Assembly (NCBI GenBank): GCA_016704145.1
Contig: JADJAS010000005.1
Coordinates: 1-64,000, forward strand
Direction of reading: 5' to 3'
DNA length: 64,000 bases
Source of the DNA: Rhodocyclaceae bacterium
Lineage (GTDB): Bacteria > Pseudomonadota > Gammaproteobacteria > Burkholderiales > Rhodocyclaceae
Shown: positions 9,996-19,616 of the stretch, piece by piece
Numbering within the stretch: the stretch's first letter is position 1
Layout: each line of letters opens with the position of its first letter
Notes under the pieces: generated by a model
Told to the model about the DNA's origin: nothing
Databases searched by the model: none
What the model saw: only the letters and a program-made list of their open reading frames with translations
Made by a program: the position numbers and the translations under genes

Positions 9996-11006
9996 TTAGT
10001 CGCCTCTTTGAATCCGTCCAACATCACTCGCAGATGCTCGCTGGCGTCCGGTCGAACCAGACATCGTTCCGGCGGCTTGAGAATGGAAGACTCGCGACGT
10101 TATCAAGTGGTAGAGAAACTGCTGGTCCGTTCCATCTAATGCGCGGAACACAATGAACTCTGTCGAGCCGCCACATTTTGCGATTGAAATGGGAACTTGC
10201 GAAACCTTCCCGTTTTCAAGGCAAGGCGTAATTCTCGCCATCAAGATATCTCCACCACAGGCCCTGACACCACCTCTTGGGCCCTTCTTTTCGATTCTTG
10301 AAAGGACAATCTGTTGTGTCCAAGGATCAATCGCTTCCATCGGGATAAATGGATCATCCTCGGAGAGAGAGACAACCTTTGGGTTTATTTCCGCAATCTG
10401 ATTGATCGGTTTTTGATTCAGAGATTCGTCACTCCACACGTAATACTGAAAAATCGCGTCTATCAGCGAAGAGCATCTTTCTACGAGGGATATCAACTCA
10501 TCTGAGTTGCTTTCAATTTCACGCAACAACCCTACTATCCGGTGCTGCTCCTCTCTTGGCGGCAACGCAAACTCCTGCACCGCCATCGTTTTCCAGTTGA
10601 TTGTCGGGGACAGCGACCCCACCGAAATTTCAACCGCTCGATTCATGAACAGATCAGTCTGCATGAAGAAGGGCAGAAACTCTGGCAGCACCACCTCTGG
10701 TTTGGCGCGCAGCACCATTGCGTGTGCCGAGCAGATACCGTCGAATTCGGCAACGCCCAGCTTGCGCTGGTAAGCGCGCCGCTTCGCAAAAATGATGTCG
10801 CCGCTTTTGAAGAAGAGTTTTCCCGCTTCGACATCGCTCGGGCTGCCCCAGCGCCGGATGCGCAATGAATCGGGGTCGAGATGTTCCAGGCCAACGAAAT
10901 GCTCCATGCCGGATTCGGACGGATTGTCGATACGCACATTGACGTTGGTTGCCATCTGGTCGAAGCGCCAGATTTTCCAGTCACGCGGCATTACGCTATC
11001 GGCCAT
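9996..11006 (-). CDS. hsdS: Type I specificity subunit S, C-terminus probably truncated
   Basis: The start at 11006 (MADSVMPRDWK) is preferred because it lies after the helicase stop at 11017; an ATG at 11036 is also in frame. The first target-recognition domain (FVGLEHLDPDSLRIRRWG, then INWKTMAVQEFALPPREEQH and a conserved helix) is complete. The second (INQIAEINPKVVSLSEDDPF to GTMSGSTGRQRAS) ends abruptly in QRGD. The usual final coiled coil that contacts HsdM is missing, so the gene is probably truncated or shifted near 10010. Family members are usually about 400 residues and this one has 336. It sets the DNA sequence read by the complex. Confidence 0.75.
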   Translation of the reverse strand: MADSVMPRDWKIWRFDQMATNVNVRIDNPSESGMEHFVGLEHLDPDSLRIRRWGSPSDVEAGKLFFKSGDIIFAKRRAYQRKLGVAEFDGICSAHAMVLRAKPEVVLPEFLPFFMQTDLFMNRAVEISVGSLSPTINWKTMAVQEFALPPREEQHRIVGLLREIESNSDELISLVERCSSLIDAIFQYYVWSDESLNQKPINQIAEINPKVVSLSEDDPFIPMEAIDPWTQQIVLSRIEKKGPRGGVRACGGDILMARITPCLENGKVSQVPISIAKCGGSTEFIVFRALDGTDQQFLYHLITSRVFHSQAAGTMSGSTGRQRASASDVGRIQRGD

Positions 11007-11016
11007 TTTGGCGATC

Positions 11017-13627
11017 TCAGTGCTTCTTGAGTACATCAGAACCGATTCGGCTCTGAAGCATCAATAGCAATTCACGTGGAGTAACATGGGCTTCCGCAAG
11101 CTTCTCGGCAGCAGTTGCACGCCAAACGAGGTCGCCGGAATTGGGATACTGCTTTCGGATTTCACGTACAACGGAAATGGCGTTGTGTGCCCATGATCGA
11201 AATTCCGCCAAGTTCCAGACCAGTACATTTTTCAGATGTGGCAATGCGGCTTCATCGGCGACAATAACTGGCGTAACCAGAACCGGAACAACTTTCGCAC
11301 CCTGTTCTACAGGAAGACTCTCTCGCACCCAGTTTGGATGAGTGCAAACCTGTCGCGCCTTGTTCACACTGAGGCAACTGTCTGGACTTGCATCTGAATG
11401 ATCTTCGAAAATCAGGCAGAGCGTGCCGTTTGCCATCCACCAAGGATCGGGCGAGCCGGTATCGTTTCGATTTCCAGCGTCGTAGCCAAGGAGTTTGCCG
11501 AGCTTCTCATGGCCTTCCTCAAAGACATTTGCATCATTCTTGTCCAACTTACCGCGCACCTCGGCTTCGAATTTGTCATATTTGTAGTCTGTAAGCGTAC
11601 CAAGATTGTCAAACAGAGCTTCCAGTCGCTCGATGATTGACCAAGTGTCCTTATCCTCTACTACCCTTGCAGATTCGTCCGTAACTCCTGCCAGCTTGCT
11701 TAATGGCACAAGCCATGCGAGAGAACGCTCCGTCTTCAGTGCAGTCAAATACTGCTCCCGAGCATGGACGTCAAATCCGGGGATGCCACTTTGGTACGCC
11801 AACCAGGCCGCGCTGCCGGCAAGGTAGTGCCAGAAAGCCCGGTATCCCCTCAGCTTCGGCTCCTTGAGCTTTCCGAGAATGGAGCGAGCCTGATCGAAAG
11901 CGGCGACAAAGTTTTTGGTCCAGATCATTTCCTGGTATTCGATTTCGTCGGCCACTGCACTGGCCAACTCATCTGCACCCGGTGGTTGCTCTTGGATTAG
12001 CTTGTCCCGTTTACTAAGAATATCGGCGTTGGCTTCGCGCCAGTCATCCCCTTGTGCCAGAAATATTTCGAAGTTCTCCAGATAATCATCGATCGATGCT
12101 CCCTTGGCCTGATCGATTCCAAACTGCAACTCAGCATGCAGTTCCGGATGAAGAAACGCACGTCTCTCTGGCATCATCAAATGTTTGTTCAATTCCTCGC
12201 CGAGCACGATCACCGTTGAAAAGTCCTGATCCGAGCGGGTACAACGACCAAATGCTTGGACAAGGCGCGTAGTAATCCGGACATTTAGAAGGTCAACTGC
12301 ACCCATTCGGCTGATTAGGAACTTCTCCTGAAGGTTAGTAGCACGCGGCAATCCTTCAGCAATCAGCAGGCGACATTCGTCCCCCGGAAAATCGATTCCG
12401 TCGTAACGATTCGCCACAATTGCTACTGCCTGATCTCTTGATACAAAGTCACTTTTTGACTGTTCAATGGCCTGAGCCGAGTACAGGAAAGTGTAGGTTC
12501 TTTTCGACAAATTCTCGAAATCTCCGCTCGCGTCTCCCATCTGGCGTAAGCACAAGAGTGCGTCCTGCGCGGGTCATCATCTTCGCGCAGAGAGTCATCT
12601 GCTCGTCGTCGGAAAGTGATCGCTGTGGGAAGAGAAAGTAGCGCCGACCGATCGTTTGTCGATCCCAACTCGCCTTGGCGTGTAGCCGCTCAATTCTGCG
12701 TCGCCCTGTTATGCGTTCCAATTCGCCAGCGGCACCGAAAGTTGCCGACATATAGATGCGCTGCTTGGCTCCGGCAAAAGGGCCGTGAGTATTTGTGGGT
12801 GGCAACAATGGACGAATCAGCATCGAGCCCGCCCCGAGGTAGAAATGGCAAGCGTCCAAGTGGTCACGAATCGCTGACCAGACAAACCTGTGCTCAGCAA
12901 CTGGGTATCCGGGTGCCAGGACATGTGCATCCAGCACGCCGACCAATTCAGGGATCAAGGTGTGATAAATCGGAGTGGGGACCTTCTCCACCCAGTGCAA
13001 ATCTCGTCCCATGTCCGGATTTGCAAGCCGCTCAACATCTGTCGCGGGTATAGCCGGTTTGAGCACTGAAAGGAGCGACTCGTATAGCGGCCGATGTGTA
13101 TCTTCAAAACGCTCCACTGACAACGACCACATTTTTGCAATGTATTGCTCAGCTGCATGAGCATCGTCCAGCAAGATGACTTGTGGGCTGTCGAAGAATG
13201 GTACGGAGTTGAAGAGGCTGCTATAGGTAGTTACGGCCAAGCGCTCGCAATTCAGGTATTCGGCAGCCGAATTTTTGTCGTACGCAGACTTTGCGCCGGT
13301 AAATCCATGTACCTTGATTCCATACTTCCCACTGGCCTGCTCCACGACCTGGTTGACGAGTTGTCTAGTTGGACAGAGGAAGACAACTCGTTCGCCAAAC
13401 TTCAACCGCCGCCATTCCGCTAGTACGATCCCCGCTAGCGTCTTGCCGCCGCCTGTGGGTAGCTGAAGTGCAACATCTGGATTGTCGATAGCTTTATCTT
13501 GGTACTCACGCCAAAGATCTGCTTGATCCGCCAATGGACCTGGGATCTTCTTGGTCTTGATATCCCGAAACAGGCTCTCAGGTGATTCAAGAGAAAGGAC
13601 TGTGCTCTTGTTTAGTTTGAAGGCCAT
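11017..13627 (-). pseudogene. SF2 DEAD/DEAH-type helicase, one frameshift
   Basis: Read from ATG 13627, the N-terminal helicase core shows LPTGGGKTLAGIVLAEW (Walker A), VILLDDAHAAEQ (motif II, DDAH) and RIYMSATFG (motif III). Near 12540 the frame shifts by one base. The second RecA-like lobe then continues with ANRYDGIDFPGDECRLLI and RLVQAFGRCTRSDQD (motif VI). A long C-terminal region of about 350 residues with no recognised domain follows. The total is about 870 residues. It sits inside the type I locus between fic and hsdS, in the same direction, which suggests an added anti-phage or DNA-processing function. Its exact role is unknown. Confidence 0.7.
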
Positions 13628-13630
13628 GTC

Positions 13631-13725
13631 TTAATCCTTTGTAACGATATCTTTGACTTGGCGGGCACGTCCTCGAATTTCACCTTGCGCCAACCGGGTT
13701 TCAAGCTCTTGTCCTTCGTCATCAT
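13631..13725 (-). pseudogene. N-terminal remnant of an hsdS gene
   Basis: Overlapping the fic stop (ATGA) an open frame starts MMTKDKSLKPGWRKVKFEDV. After a one-base shift near 13670 the other frame gives RQVKDIVTKD and a TAA, four bases before the helicase ATG. The LKPGWRxVKFGDV-RxVKD pattern is how many HsdS proteins begin. This is therefore a scar of an original hsdS that was coupled to fic and was replaced by the helicase-hsdS segment that now follows. Confidence 0.55.
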
Positions 13726-15119
13726 GTGCCCGCCTGCTGCATCGGCCGCCACGCACGGTACTCGGACAAGCGCAGCCGGTAACGGCTGACGTTGCCTTCG
13801 TGCAGATTGCGCAGATCGGTGAGAGCCAGTTCTGTGATTTGGTCCAGATGCTCTTGTGGTACCAGTGTCGCCGCCACGGCGCGCACTGCATCTGCACCTG
13901 GAGATTTGAGGCCACGCACGATCTCGCTGACCACGGTGATCAGTGCCTCGCGGTAACGCAGGCGCACGGGATCGGGCTCGGCGACGGTCTCGCGGATGGC
14001 CATGTAGCGCTGGCAGGAACGCTCGTAGGCCCACACGAACACGTCGCGCAGGAGGTCGACCCGCTTGAGCTCATAGACACCGAGCGTGCCTTCAACGTAG
14101 GCCCGTTCCGGCACGTCGATGAAAGACAGCGGGCAGAGGTTATGCCGGATGAGCGGAATGTTGGCGCCCAGCCTCGATACACGCTTGTTTACGTCCACGA
14201 AAGGTTGCAGATAGGGGATGTGGACCATGATGAAAAATGCCTGCTCGAACGGATCGTCGATCGCGGCAGCCTTGTCCAGGATCATGTGGAAATAGTCATC
14301 GATCTGCTGCGGGATGCCCAGCGGGTGAAACACCGTGCCGCTGACCTCGACGATGCGGCTGCGCAACCGCCCGCTTTCAGTCGGGTCGACGAGGAGGTTT
14401 TCCGACAGCAGGGCGTGCAAGTTGAAGAAGGTGAAGGTATTGAAGCCGATGTCCTCGGCCTGCTCCACCAGCAGTTCGATGGCGGCCTTGTGATTCAGGA
14501 TCATCTGCGCTTCGCGCCGGTCTTTGCCTGCCGCCGCCTGGCCGAGTTCGATCAGGTTCTGCGTGTCGAGCCGGGTGTAGGTGTTGCCTTCGAGCCGGCT
14601 CGATGCCCACGAAAGGTCGATCAGCAGGCGTCCCAGAATATCGCGCGCATAGGTGCCCGCCGGCCGCTCGCCGTCGGGGGAGCGGCCGATGTTGTGCAGG
14701 TGCTCGCGAATTTCCGGCGCCAGGTACCGGGTTTCGTTGGGGCGATAGGTCTCCAGCAATTCGCGGTCATAGCCCACCGGCTTGCGGCCCTGGATGGGTT
14801 GGCGGACGTAGGTCTTGATCTCCTCACCTTCTGGCGAGGTGGGGATATAGATTTCGCCAGTAGCTACCATCACGTCCGCCGCGTCGGTTACAGCTATCGT
14901 TGCGACGATTGGAGCCAGTCGATACTTCAGCGCCCGTCCATCACCTTCCGGAAGGATTTGTTTCTGCTCGACCATTGATGCCAGGCGGCGCTGCAAAGTT
15001 CGGCGGCTGATGACGTTGGCCAAGACGGCATGCAGGTCGTCGATGCCGACGCCATCAGGGTGCCGGGCAATCTCGGCCTCTATCCTTGCAGCCAGATCCT
15101 CAGGAAGTTTTTTGGGCAT
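13722..15119 (-). CDS. Fic/Fido-domain protein with Gln in place of the catalytic His
   Basis: This is a 465-residue protein. The N-terminal 70 residues look like a winged helix (ISRRTLQRRLASMVEQKQI). An inhibitory-type motif SSRLEGN lies at about residue 173. The Fic core at about 305 reads QPFVDVNKR, where active AMPylators have HxFx(D/E)GN(G/K)R, so the essential His is Gln. This variant is familiar from Fic proteins inside type I restriction loci. It may be catalytically dead, may use a different chemistry, or may serve as a regulator. It lies between hsdM and hsdS in the operon, with three palindromes just upstream of its start. Confidence 0.8.
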   Translation of the reverse strand: MPKKLPEDLAARIEAEIARHPDGVGIDDLHAVLANVISRRTLQRRLASMVEQKQILPEGDGRALKYRLAPIVATIAVTDAADVMVATGEIYIPTSPEGEEIKTYVRQPIQGRKPVGYDRELLETYRPNETRYLAPEIREHLHNIGRSPDGERPAGTYARDILGRLLIDLSWASSRLEGNTYTRLDTQNLIELGQAAAGKDRREAQMILNHKAAIELLVEQAEDIGFNTFTFFNLHALLSENLLVDPTESGRLRSRIVEVSGTVFHPLGIPQQIDDYFHMILDKAAAIDDPFEQAFFIMVHIPYLQPFVDVNKRVSRLGANIPLIRHNLCPLSFIDVPERAYVEGTLGVYELKRVDLLRDVFVWAYERSCQRYMAIRETVAEPDPVRLRYREALITVVSEIVRGLKSPGADAVRAVAATLVPQEHLDQITELALTDLRNLHEGNVSRYRLRLSEYRAWRPMQQAGT

Positions 15120-15129
15120 GGTTCAGCCT

Positions 15130-15234
15130 TTATTGGCGCGTAGTTGGCTTATTCGCGCCAATAAAATAGCTCTAATGGCGCGATTTGTCAAAATGCGCGC
15201 CATTTATCTGGCGCGATAACCAAGTATCGCGCCA
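15130..15234. promoter_or_regulatory. Three tandem GGCGCG/CGCGCC palindromes, putative operators
   Basis: The gap between the second hsdM gene in the operon and fic holds three dyads: TTATTGGCGCG...CGCGCCAATAA (15130-15164), ATGGCGCG...CGCGCCAT (15175-15203) and TGGCGCGATA...TATCGCGCCA (15209-15234). The arms share TGGCGCG. The centres lie 42 and 32 bases apart. Repeated identical arms suggest cooperative binding of one repressor, possibly the winged-helix Fic protein or a small regulator encoded elsewhere. Confidence 0.65.
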
Positions 15235-15239
15235 CAAAG

Positions 15240-16739
15240 TCATGCCCGGTCCAGTCCGTCGAGGGTTTCGACCAAGGCATCCATCTGTTGCCAGAACGCC
15301 CGGCCATCGGTTTGCCACTGCGCCCACGCGGCGGGAAGCGTTGCGGGCTCCGTGCCGTCGGCATTGGTGGTGACGGTCTGCCTCTTCACATACAGCGGTA
15401 TGGACAGGTTGGCTCCGTTGGCGACGATCTGCTTCGCCGTCGCGACCTCGGAAAAACCTGCCTCGGCGCTGAAGGCGCGGAACGTATTCAGAATGCGCTC
15501 CTGGTGGCTCGGGGTGAGGAAGCTCTGCGCCCGTTCCCGCGTGACCTCGTTCAAGGCATCAATGAACAGCACCTTGCCTTTGCGCGCTGCCGGTTTGCGC
15601 CGGTTGCACACGACAACACAGGATTCCATCGGCGAGTTGTAGAACAGGTTCGGGCCGAGTCCGATCACGGCTTCGACCCAATCCAGTTCGAGCATCTTGG
15701 CGCGCATGGTCTGCTCTTCGTTGCGAAACAGCACGCCATGTGGCCAGAGGATCGCGCAGCGGCCCTTGTCACTCAGGCTGGCCAGGATGTGCTGCTGGAA
15801 AGCGTAATCGGCACGGCCTTGCGGCGGCGTGCCGAGGAAGTTGCGGCCCCATTTATCCTGGGACCATGCCTCGCGATCCCATTGCTTGATGGAGTAGGGT
15901 GGATTGGCCAGGATCACGTCGAACTTGCGCAGGCGGTCGCCCTCGATGTGTTTGGGATCGGCCAGCGTGTCGCCGCGAATGATCTGGAAATCTTCGACGC
16001 CATGCAGAAACAGATTCATCCGGGCGATGCCGGAAGTGATCAGGTTGCGTTCCTGCCCGAAAAGTTTGAGCGTGCGGTATTCGCCGCCGCTGCGCTTGAC
16101 CTCGGCCAGCGCAGAAATGAGCATGCCGCCGGTGCCGCAGGTGGGGTCGTAAATCGACTCGCCGGCCTGGGGCGCGAGCAGCTGCGTCATCAGGTGCACG
16201 ACGGTGCGGTTGGTATAGAACTCGGCGGCGGTGTGGCCGGAGTCGTCGGCAAACTTCTTGATCAGATATTCGTAGGCATTGCCCAGCTCATCCTCGGGCA
16301 CATTGGCAACCGAGAGCGTCTGGGTCGAGAAGTGCTCGATCAGGTTCTTGAGCGTTTCGTCAGGCAGGCGCTCGCGGTTGGTCCACGGCGCATCGCCAAA
16401 GATGCCAGCCAGTAGATCGGGGTTGGCGGCTTCGAGCTGGCGCAGGGCGGTCTGAATGGCCATGCCGACATTCTTCGGCGTCTGGCGTACTTCGGACCAG
16501 CGCGCAGCTTCGGGGATCTGAAAACGGTGGTTCTCGGCGAAATCGGCATAGGACAGATCGTTACCGGAATCGGCCAGCGCCGCCTGGTATTCCTCTTCCC
16601 AAACATCGGATACGCGCTTGAAAAACAGTAGCGGGAAGATGAACTGCTTGTAGTCGCCAGCGTCGATCAGACCGCGCAGCAGGACGGCGGCACCCCAGAG
16701 GTAGGATTCGAGTTCTTGTTGGGTAATCCGGGTGGTCAT
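15240..16739 (-). CDS. hsdM: Type I DNA methyltransferase subunit M (copy 1)
   Basis: This is a 499-residue N6-adenine methyltransferase. It has the HsdM N-terminal helical domain (YLWGAAVLLRGLIDAGDYKQ), the SAM-binding motif SIYDPTCGTGGML at about residue 205, and the catalytic motif VILANPPYS. Its length is normal for the family. It overlaps the preceding hsdM by 4 bases, so the pair is translationally coupled. It ends just before the three palindromes. Copy 2 has the same architecture but a clearly different sequence, so this is not a recent duplication. Confidence 0.9.
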   Translation of the reverse strand: MTTRITQQELESYLWGAAVLLRGLIDAGDYKQFIFPLLFFKRVSDVWEEEYQAALADSGNDLSYADFAENHRFQIPEAARWSEVRQTPKNVGMAIQTALRQLEAANPDLLAGIFGDAPWTNRERLPDETLKNLIEHFSTQTLSVANVPEDELGNAYEYLIKKFADDSGHTAAEFYTNRTVVHLMTQLLAPQAGESIYDPTCGTGGMLISALAEVKRSGGEYRTLKLFGQERNLITSGIARMNLFLHGVEDFQIIRGDTLADPKHIEGDRLRKFDVILANPPYSIKQWDREAWSQDKWGRNFLGTPPQGRADYAFQQHILASLSDKGRCAILWPHGVLFRNEEQTMRAKMLELDWVEAVIGLGPNLFYNSPMESCVVVCNRRKPAARKGKVLFIDALNEVTRERAQSFLTPSHQERILNTFRAFSAEAGFSEVATAKQIVANGANLSIPLYVKRQTVTTNADGTEPATLPAAWAQWQTDGRAFWQQMDALVETLDGLDRA

Positions 16740-18232
16740 TGCAGCCAGCCTCCCTCGGTCATTACCTTGGACAGCCGATCTTCAGCCTCCCGGCAGCGGA
16801 TCAGAGCATCCTTGAATACGGCTATAGCCTCGGGCAGCGGCGGAATATCTTCCTGCAAGGGCGGCAGCACGTAGCGGGAAATGTTGAGCGTCCAGTCCTC
16901 AGCCTTGATGTCGTCGAGGCTGACAATTCGCACGGCGTCTTGCACGTCCTCGAATTTCTCGAACCAGCGTTGGATGTCGAGGGCGTGCTCCGGTTCGAGG
17001 TAATTCTGTGCCCGGCCCCGCCGGAACAGGCGGGAGGCATCGGCGATCATCACCTTTTTGCGTCGTGCGGCGGGCTTCTTCTTGCGTAGTACGAGAATGC
17101 AGGCGGCGAGGCCGGTGCCGTAGAACAGGTTCGGCGCCAGGCCGATGACGCCCTCCACCAGATCCATTTCCAACAGCTTCTGACGAATGCCGCCTTCGGC
17201 GCCCTTGCGGAACAGGGCACCCTGCGGCAGAACAACGGCCATGCGTCCTTTGACCTCGGCCATGGACTTGACCATGTGCTGTACCCAGGCGAAGTCGCCG
17301 CTGCTGGACGGTGGCAGGCCGGCAAAATTGCGGCCAAACGGATCGTTGATCCATTGCTCTTCGCCCCATTTCTCCAGGGAAAATGGTGGATTGGCGATAA
17401 CGCAATCGAAGTTGGCAAGGCGGTCACCCTCAAAAAAGGCAGGGCTGCGCAGGGTATCGCCGCGCACGATCTGAAAATCCTCAATGCCATGCAGGAACAG
17501 ATTCATGCGGGCAATGGACGATGTCGTGAGGTTCTTCTCCTGGCCGAAGAGCTTGCCCCACAAGCGCTTCACATCGCCATGCCGATCTTTCACGTGCTGG
17601 ACGGCGGCGAGCAGCATGCCGCCCGTTCCGCACGCCGGATCGTAAATGGTCTCGCCCTCACGAGGATCGAGCATCTCGATCATCAGCCGTACCACACTGC
17701 GCGGGGTATAGAACTCGCCGGCCTTCTTGTTGGTGGCATCGGCAAATTTCTTGATCAGGTATTCGTAGGCATCACCAAGCAGGTCGGAATCGATGTTGCG
17801 ATTGCCAAATGAAATTCGCGAGAAGTGCTCGATCAGATCCTTTAGCAGGGCATCGGAAAGGCGATCCTTGTTGGTCCATTGGGCATCGCCGAAGACGCCA
17901 TAGAGCGTGTCCGGGTTCGCCTTTTCGATTTCGCGCATGGCGCGCTGGAGGGCGTTGCCGACGTTGGTGGCCACGGCACGCACGTCGTTCCAGTGGCAGT
18001 CATCCGGGATCTGGAAACGGTGCGACTCCGGGAATAACGCCAGTTCAGCGTCGCCAGTGTCGGCGACAATCTCATCGTACTCCTCGTCCCAGACATCGCA
18101 AATTCGCTTGAAAAACAGCAGGGGAAAGATGTAGGTCTTGAAGTCGGCCGCATCGACCGGTCCGCGCAAGATATTGGCGGACTCCCACAGGTGGGATTCG
18201 ATCTGGTTCAGGGTGATGGTTTCTTGAGACAA
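16736..18232 (-). CDS. hsdM: Type I DNA methyltransferase subunit M (copy 2)
   Basis: This 498-residue HsdM is the first gene of the restriction operon. The N-terminal domain (HLWESANILRGPVDAADFKT), the SAM motif IYDPACGTGGMLL and the catalytic VIANPPFSLEKWGEEQW are all present, with NPPF rather than the NPPY of copy 1. Two intact, diverged HsdM subunits encoded head to tail, with a 4-base overlap, is unusual: the standard complex uses two copies of one HsdM. The pair could form a heterodimer with one HsdS. Confidence 0.9.
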   Translation of the reverse strand: MSQETITLNQIESHLWESANILRGPVDAADFKTYIFPLLFFKRICDVWDEEYDEIVADTGDAELALFPESHRFQIPDDCHWNDVRAVATNVGNALQRAMREIEKANPDTLYGVFGDAQWTNKDRLSDALLKDLIEHFSRISFGNRNIDSDLLGDAYEYLIKKFADATNKKAGEFYTPRSVVRLMIEMLDPREGETIYDPACGTGGMLLAAVQHVKDRHGDVKRLWGKLFGQEKNLTTSSIARMNLFLHGIEDFQIVRGDTLRSPAFFEGDRLANFDCVIANPPFSLEKWGEEQWINDPFGRNFAGLPPSSSGDFAWVQHMVKSMAEVKGRMAVVLPQGALFRKGAEGGIRQKLLEMDLVEGVIGLAPNLFYGTGLAACILVLRKKKPAARRKKVMIADASRLFRRGRAQNYLEPEHALDIQRWFEKFEDVQDAVRIVSLDDIKAEDWTLNISRYVLPPLQEDIPPLPEAIAVFKDALIRCREAEDRLSKVMTEGGWLQ

Positions 18233-18394
18233 AAGCGGCTGACCTGGTTTGAAGTGCGTTGTGCAAATGGAATTATCGTATCAGTGTGGCGCAAAATAGC
18301 GGCACTGAGCGCTGGCCGTTGCCAGCGCACCCGAACAATATCGCAGAAAATGGAGGTTGCCATGACGTAGTTACCAATAACTGGGAGCTATGTC

Positions 18395-18712
18395 ATGTCA
18401 CGTACGTATCGCCGCAAACGGCAGCGTCACGAGTATTACTGGGTGTTGCACGATTGGGATGCTCCGATCTCATACGGCCACTGGATTCAAACCGATCCTC
18501 GATCCAAGGCCGGGAAAAAGGCGATTGCCCGATTCCATTCTGATAATGAAGTCACCATGGGCGGGTCTGCACCGCGCTGGTACCGCAAAGTGTCCGACCA
18601 TCAAATTCGCACGGGCAATGACCGCATGCTGCGGCGCTGGCTAGATGATCCGGAATTCGATCCGGTGTTTCGGACTTGGCACAACCACGACGCGAACTGG
18701 AGCTGGTGGTGA
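18395..18712 (+). CDS. Small basic, Trp-rich hypothetical protein
   Basis: This 105-residue protein is divergent from hsdM, with GGGAG just upstream of ATG 18395. The N-terminus is very basic (MSRTYRRKRQRHEYYWVL). The rest is rich in Trp, Arg and Asp, ending HDANWSWW. There is no membrane segment and I recognise no family. Its stop lies immediately next to the convergent RepB-like gene end. It belongs to the island but its role cannot be inferred. Confidence 0.5.
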   Translation: MSRTYRRKRQRHEYYWVLHDWDAPISYGHWIQTDPRSKAGKKAIARFHSDNEVTMGGSAPRWYRKVSDHQIRTGNDRMLRRWLDDPEFDPVFRTWHNHDANWSWW

Positions 18713-19616
18713 TCAACCGCCCGGGGCAGGCGGCTGCTGATCGAGAGAATCCGTGGCGACGATGGTCTCGAACTGCTCCAGCACGTCTGGCTGTCGCTGC
18801 TTGATGTAGCGCACGACGGCCTTGTTCTTCAGCAGCTTTTTGAGGTAGCACTGGGCGAGGAATAAGTTCAGCACCTCCTCACCCATGGTCTGCTCCATCA
18901 GCTTGTATTGCCCCTGTACATTTGCCATTTCTCGCTCCATGCGTGAGATTTGCTCTGGGGTAATGCCGGCCTGCTTCGCTGGTTTCTTGCCATTGACCAG
19001 CATGTCGGCGGGCGTGGCCGCAAACAGTGCGTCGGCGTAGGTGGTCGTGAAATTGTTCGCCGAGACCATCAGTTCCACGCACTCGACCTGCCGCAGCGGT
19101 TTCATTTGTTTGAGGACACGGGAAACATTGGTCGAGAAATGCCGGTCCTTCAGCAGATCAGCAGCCTCGGGGCTGATGCCGACAACAGTAGGTCGCCTTC
19201 TTGTGGATCAAACTGACATCGACGCCCAGCGTCTTGGCCAGTTTGTCGGGGGATACGCCGCGATCGATGGCGCGACTGATCATGTAATGTTCCTGGATCG
19301 TCGATACCCGATTGATGCGGGTGTTGTAGGTATAGCTTTCGTCTTCCTTGGCGATCAGGCAGGTTGCCGTGGTGTGGCCGAGCTCGCGAAGCGCAAGTAC
19401 GCGGATGTGACCATCAAGCAACAGGTATTGTCCTGCCGCCTGATCTTGAGGCAACACGGAGAGCGGCTCAATCAATCCGACTTCACTGATCGAGATCACG
19501 ATCTGTCGATATTTTCTTGATGTCAGCAGCCCCTCGGGCAACTTCCTTGAGGGAAGCAGGCAATCCAGGGGCACAGAAATGGCGTCCGGTATGAACCCCA
19601 AAGCCACCTTGGTCAT
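18713..19616 (-). pseudogene. RepB C-terminal-domain partition protein, one frameshift
   Basis: From ATG 19616 the ParB-like N-terminal domain (LLLDGHIRVLALRELGHTT) runs to KKATY near 19190. There a one-base shift moves to the frame giving GISPEAADLLKDRHFSTNVS and then the RepB C-terminal region (VLKQMKPLRQVECVELMVSA) to the stop at 18713. The length of about 301 residues fits the PF07506 plasmid partition family. Its ATG overlaps the stop of the upstream ParB gene by 4 bases. Together with the recombinase upstream it forms a coupled three-gene cassette. Confidence 0.75.

Noticed and set aside
13653..14978. 441-codon open frame opposite fic
   Set aside because: It lies entirely antisense to the intact Fic coding region and shows no domain; its composition is typical of a reverse-strand shadow.
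15288..16415. 375-codon open frame opposite hsdM copy 1
   Set aside because: It is an antisense shadow of a clear methyltransferase gene and lacks a ribosome binding site.
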